Assembly (NCBI GenBank): GCA_964448105.1
Contig: CAYUVK010000031.1
Coordinates: forward strand, 1-46,838
Direction: 5' to 3'
Source of the DNA: CAVQBP01 sp964448105
GTDB lineage: Bacteria > Bacteroidota > Ignavibacteria > Ignavibacteriales > Ignavibacteriaceae
DNA length: 46,838 bases
Part shown: positions 43,963-46,838 of the stretch, piece after piece
How positions within the stretch are numbered: the stretch's first letter is position 1
Layout: each line of letters begins with the position of its first letter
Notes under the pieces: model-generated
Told to the model about the DNA's origin: nothing
What the model saw: the letters and a program-made list of their open reading frames with translations, nothing else
Databases searched by the model: none
Position numbers and translations under genes: made by a program

Positions 43963-45360
43963 TTAAATTTCGAATTTATCACCTTTTTTCGGGAAGTTAA
44001 CCGATTTATATCCTTTCTCAATAATATTTTTCTTTAAAGGAATAGCCTGCTCTTCCTCGCCGTGTACTATAAAAATACTTTTTAATTTATCCGGTTTAGA
44101 AAGCTTTAAATAATCGAGCAGCCCTTTTTGATCCGCATGTGCACTGAAGTAATCCATCTTTATAATTTTGCTTTTTACCTTATAAGAATTACCCAGGATA
44201 TTTACTTCTTCAGCGCCATCCATTATTTTTCTTGCGAGTGTTTCCTGTGCAGCGTAGCCGGCAAACAAAATAAGATTATTGGGATTTTCTATATTATTAG
44301 CTAAATGATGAACAATCCTGCCGCCTTCAGCCATCCCGGATGCAGAAATGATCATGCAAGGTCCGTTAAAGCTGTTTAACTGCTTCGATTTTTCTACATC
44401 TCTAATATATGTAAGCCTGCTAAAGCCGAACGGATCTTCATAGTTATCAATAAAAACTCTATACGTTTCCCTGTCAAAGCATTCCGGGTGCATCCGGAAA
44501 ACTTCCGTTGTATTTACAGCAAGGGGGCTATCGACAAAAATCGGGAATTGCGGAATCCTGTTTTGATTGAATAACTTATGTAAAACATAAACAAGCAGCT
44601 GTGTTCTTCCAACAGCAAAAGCCGGGATAATTATTTTCCCTCCTCTTTGAACAGTCCCATTTATAATTTTCGCAACTTCTTCCTCAACCTCAGGGGTAAC
44701 AGGATGAAGTCGATTTCCATAGGTACTTTCCATTATTAGAGCATCAAGGTCCTGAAGAATATTCGGATCTCTTATTACAGGCATATCGGGCCTGCCTATA
44801 TCACCGCTGAATCCCAGTCGGGTAAACTTTCCATTCTCTCTAATTTCTAGGACAACACCAGCCGAACCAAGAATATGTCCCGCATCTCTAAAAATTACTT
44901 TAACACCAGGCGCAACTTCAATAGCCTTATCATACGGAATACCTATAAAATTCTGCATGGCCTTCTCAACATCCTCTTCTGAATAGAGCGGTTCGAAAAG
45001 GACTTTATTTTGCCTTTGCCTTTTCTTGTTTACAAATTTTACATCGCGTTCCTGCAGGTAAGCAGAATCCCTAAGCATGATCTGGCAAAGATCGACTGTA
45101 GCTGAAGTAGTATAGATATGCCCGTTAAAGCCATTTTTTACCAGGTTGGGAATATTACCCGAATGATCAATGTGAGCATGCGATAAAAGCATTACGTCAA
45201 TTATTGAGGGATCAAAAGGAAGATTTTTATTAATTTCATAAGCTTCTTTCCGTTTCCCCTGGTAAAGACCGCAATCAAGTAGAATTTTTTTCCCGTTTAT
45301 ATGCAAAAGATGCATGGAACCTGTTACTGTTTGTGCAGCGCCGAAGAATTGAATTTTCAA
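43963..45360 (-). CDS. Metallo-beta-lactamase/beta-CASP RNase-like protein
   Basis: A 465-residue protein with an MBL domain (HAHIDH at 61-66, further GDIGRPD), an interleaved beta-CASP domain and an RMMBL C-terminus (SAHADQKGLLDYL, IVHGEEEQA). Motifs MESTYGNRLH and SASGMAEGGRIVHHL are diagnostic of the CPSF73/YSH1-like branch. It probably acts in RNA processing. It is convergent with the methyltransferase, and about 200 bp separates its start from the divergent sigma gene. Confidence 0.93.
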   Translation of the reverse strand: MKIQFFGAAQTVTGSMHLLHINGKKILLDCGLYQGKRKEAYEINKNLPFDPSIIDVMLLSHAHIDHSGNIPNLVKNGFNGHIYTTSATVDLCQIMLRDSAYLQERDVKFVNKKRQRQNKVLFEPLYSEEDVEKAMQNFIGIPYDKAIEVAPGVKVIFRDAGHILGSAGVVLEIRENGKFTRLGFSGDIGRPDMPVIRDPNILQDLDALIMESTYGNRLHPVTPEVEEEVAKIINGTVQRGGKIIIPAFAVGRTQLLVYVLHKLFNQNRIPQFPIFVDSPLAVNTTEVFRMHPECFDRETYRVFIDNYEDPFGFSRLTYIRDVEKSKQLNSFNGPCMIISASGMAEGGRIVHHLANNIENPNNLILFAGYAAQETLARKIMDGAEEVNILGNSYKVKSKIIKMDYFSAHADQKGLLDYLKLSKPDKLKSIFIVHGEEEQAIPLKKNIIEKGYKSVNFPKKGDKFEI

Positions 45361-45559
45361 GATTTCACCTAAAAAGAATATGAATTAAAGCTTTTAAGAT
45401 ACAAAAAATTAAATTTTTACAAATTATCAATTTATTCAACAATTCATCAAAAAATTGTTTTTATTGTTAACTCAATCGATAAATTAAAGAATCAAAAAAT
45501 ATATTTAAAATATTTCTCTTTCTGATTCGTCTTTATACTTAGAACTTATTATAGGTTTA

Positions 45560-46105
45560 ATGACTTCGCAAACCAAAATAGTTGAAAATACTCTTATAAA
45601 AGAGAGAGGCAGATTATTTAATTTTATTAAAAAATATGTCCCCTCAAAAGAGGATGCCGAAGATATTCTGCAGGATGTCTTTTACCAGTTTGTTGCAGGG
45701 TTTGAAGACATAATTATGATAGACAGGGTCTCGGGATGGTTATTTAAATCTGCAAGAAATAAAATAATTGACAAAAGTAGAAAGAAGAAACCGGAAAATT
45801 TTTCAAAGATGGAAAATAAAAATGAAGAAGATGATGAATATTTTTCTTTTACTGATTTACTTCCTTCGCTTGAATTTACGCCCGAGGATCTATTCCTGCA
45901 GGATGAATTTAACGAGGAATTCAAAAAGGCTTTGGATACTCTCCCGGCCGAACAGAAAGATATATTTATCATGAACGAGATTGATGGTTTTTCATTTAAA
46001 GAGATTTCCGAAATAACCGGTTTAAATGTTAATACTCTTCTTTCACGGAAACACTATGCAGTATCTCAATTAAGAAAAAAATTAAGTAAATATTTAAATA
46101 AATAG
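45560..46105 (+). CDS. ECF-type RNA polymerase sigma factor
   Basis: A 181-residue sigma-70 family factor of the ECF type. Region 2 is about 15-75 (YVPSKEDAEDILQDVFYQF and WLFKSARNKIIDKSRKKK), region 4 about 115-175 (LDTLPAEQKDIFIMNEIDGFSFKEISEITGLNVNTLLSRKHYAV). The linker is acidic. It starts an apparent operon with the small membrane protein 8 bp downstream, which may be its partner. The regulon is unknown; no classical anti-sigma domain is recognised. Confidence 0.93.
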   Translation: MTSQTKIVENTLIKERGRLFNFIKKYVPSKEDAEDILQDVFYQFVAGFEDIIMIDRVSGWLFKSARNKIIDKSRKKKPENFSKMENKNEEDDEYFSFTDLLPSLEFTPEDLFLQDEFNEEFKKALDTLPAEQKDIFIMNEIDGFSFKEISEITGLNVNTLLSRKHYAVSQLRKKLSKYLNK

Positions 46106-46113
46106 GTAAAGCG

Positions 46114-46413
46114 ATGAAACATCATTTTAATAAAAGATTCTTTTTTCAAAAATTCTTCTTTGTATTGATAATTGTGGCAGTTATTTCGCTAGTTGTATTC
46201 CTATTATGGAACTGGCTAATGCCCGCAATATTTCAGCTTCCCGAAATAAATTACTGGCAGGCGATCGGGATTTTAATTCTTTCTAAAATTTTATTCCTTG
46301 GCATAGGAAAACACGATCACAGAAACCATTTTAGAGATAGAGAATACTGGAAGAAAAAATTTGAAGATATCCATAATTCACAAACAGGAAAAGTTGGAGA
46401 AAGTAATGAATAA
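46114..46413 (+). CDS. Small two-helix membrane protein following the sigma gene
   Basis: A 99-residue protein with two hydrophobic helices (about 14-33 and 46-63) and a basic, histidine-containing cytoplasmic C-terminus (GKHDHRNHFRDREYWKKKFEDIH). It starts 8 bp after the sigma gene, so co-expression is very likely. Members of this arrangement are common next to ECF factors in Bacteroidota; whether it binds the sigma factor is unknown. No domain name recognised. Confidence 0.75.
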   Translation: MKHHFNKRFFFQKFFFVLIIVAVISLVVFLLWNWLMPAIFQLPEINYWQAIGILILSKILFLGIGKHDHRNHFRDREYWKKKFEDIHNSQTGKVGESNE

Positions 46414-46509
46414 AGCATATTTGAAATTAAAAACATAAGCTTAATCTTGTCGATAAATTTCTAAAGACCAACAGATTGAATATTTATTAATTAGAGATGG
46501 AGCTGCAAT

Positions 46510-46725
46510 ATGGAAATGTTAATTCTCAAAACGAATATTAATTCTAAAATTGATTTTAAAAGGGTAAGGCATACTTTAAATAATTCCTACAAAATTAATG
46601 AATGCACGGTTGATCTCGGAGATCGAGATAAAATTCTTCGAGTAGTTGGAGATAAATTGGATATGGAAGATGTTATAAGCAGGGTTAAAGACTTGGGTTA
46701 TTATTGTGAAGATTTAACCTATTAG
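46510..46725 (+). CDS. HMA-like miniprotein lacking the metal-binding cysteine pair
   Basis: A 71-residue protein with the beta-alpha-beta-beta-alpha-beta layout of heavy-metal-associated (HMA) domains: LILKTNINSKIDFKRVRHTLNN, then CTVDLGDRDKILRVVGDK, then MEDVISRVKDLGYYCEDL. The usual MxCxxC is replaced by INSKIDF, so copper-chaperone activity is unlikely. The ATG at 46510 is supported by GGAG about 7 bases upstream. It lies about 96 bp after the membrane protein on the same strand. Confidence 0.65.
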   Translation: MEMLILKTNINSKIDFKRVRHTLNNSYKINECTVDLGDRDKILRVVGDKLDMEDVISRVKDLGYYCEDLTY

Positions 46726-46756
46726 CTCAAACCATAAATAATTTTATTTTATAACA

Positions 46757-46789
46757 AAGTGCCAGTCACTTTTATAGTGACTGGCACTT
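46757..46789. repeat. 33-bp REP-like palindrome, copy 2
   Basis: AAGTGCCAGTCACT (46757-46770) and AGTGACTGGCACTT (46776-46789) are perfect complements around TTTAT. It is close to the copy at 32685-32717 and has the same length. It lies in the 76 bp between the HMA-like gene and the convergent OmpA-type end, so it is positioned as a bidirectional terminator as well. Confidence 0.7.
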
Positions 46790-46801
46790 AAGTAGTGCAC
46801 T

Positions 46802-46838
46802 TTACACTTTAACAAATTCGACACGACGGTTATTTGCT
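46802..46838 (-). CDS. C-terminal end of an OmpA-type protein (truncated by window edge)
   Basis: On the minus strand the last 11 codons before a TAA at 46802-46804 read ANNRRVEFVKV. The NRRVEF motif is the typical end of OmpA-like peptidoglycan-binding domains. Only this tail is in the window, so the call rests on one short motif. Confidence 0.55.
   Translation of the reverse strand, partial: ANNRRVEFVKV

Overview
The window looks like part of a low-GC (roughly one third G+C by eye) chromosome from the Bacteroidota/Chlorobi side of the tree, most likely an Ignavibacteria-type organism known from a metagenome assembly. Supporting signs are a periplasmic-propeller (reg_prop/Y_Y_Y) histidine kinase, a PorT-type outer-membrane barrel, an OmpA-type C-terminus at the right edge, a DUF721/DciA gene inside a dnaN-recF-gyrB-gyrA cluster, many genes without a strong Shine-Dalgarno, and AT-rich intergenic DNA carrying several dispersed palindromes. 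A run of exactly 100 N (1466-1565) shows that this is a scaffold with one unresolved gap. The assignment to Ignavibacteria is inference; no database was consulted.

Layout. 1-4066: a repeat-rich edge, a NarL/FixJ response regulator, and its giant sensor kinase interrupted by the gap. 4187-4259: tRNA-Lys(CUU). 4549-10881: short accessory genes (a DDAH-type amidinohydrolase, two single STAS-domain proteins, two DoxX-like membrane proteins, two YtxH-type coiled-coil proteins, an ArsR/SRPBCC pair, lipoprotein MsrA). 10999-19756: an MFS exporter with a coupled SRPBCC-like gene, an exported Memo-like protein, a decayed DUF3052/YdeI gene, a GNAT, ferrochelatase, a PAP2 phosphatase, a rhomboid protease and an exported TPR/propeller protein. 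19764-26393: two different group II PLP decarboxylase-like enzymes around an ADP-forming acyl-CoA synthetase, a small membrane methyltransferase and an SPFH/prohibitin protein. 26492-34115: thymidine phosphorylase, an exported Met/Asn-rich protein, aspS, a Mut7-C RNase, a membrane metallophosphoesterase and hemL. 34167-42485: an outer-membrane barrel, then dnaN-recF-DUF721-gyrB-gyrA. 42520-46838: a LOG-family protein, a methyltransferase, a beta-CASP RNase-like MBL protein, an ECF sigma factor with a small membrane partner, an HMA-like miniprotein and the end of an OmpA-type gene.

Most of the window is housekeeping or ordinary accessory content. I see no CRISPR array, prophage, transposase or recognisable defence island, and nothing that clearly amounts to a new multi-gene system. 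The points most worth checking are: dnaN-recF-gyrBA without dnaA and with an empty 0.5-kb leader; the exported Memo-like protein; the paired PLP decarboxylases around an ADP-forming acyl-CoA synthetase; the twin YtxH and twin STAS genes; the sigma/membrane/HMA-like block; and several families of dispersed palindromes, one of which is present as two 33-bp copies 14 kb apart.
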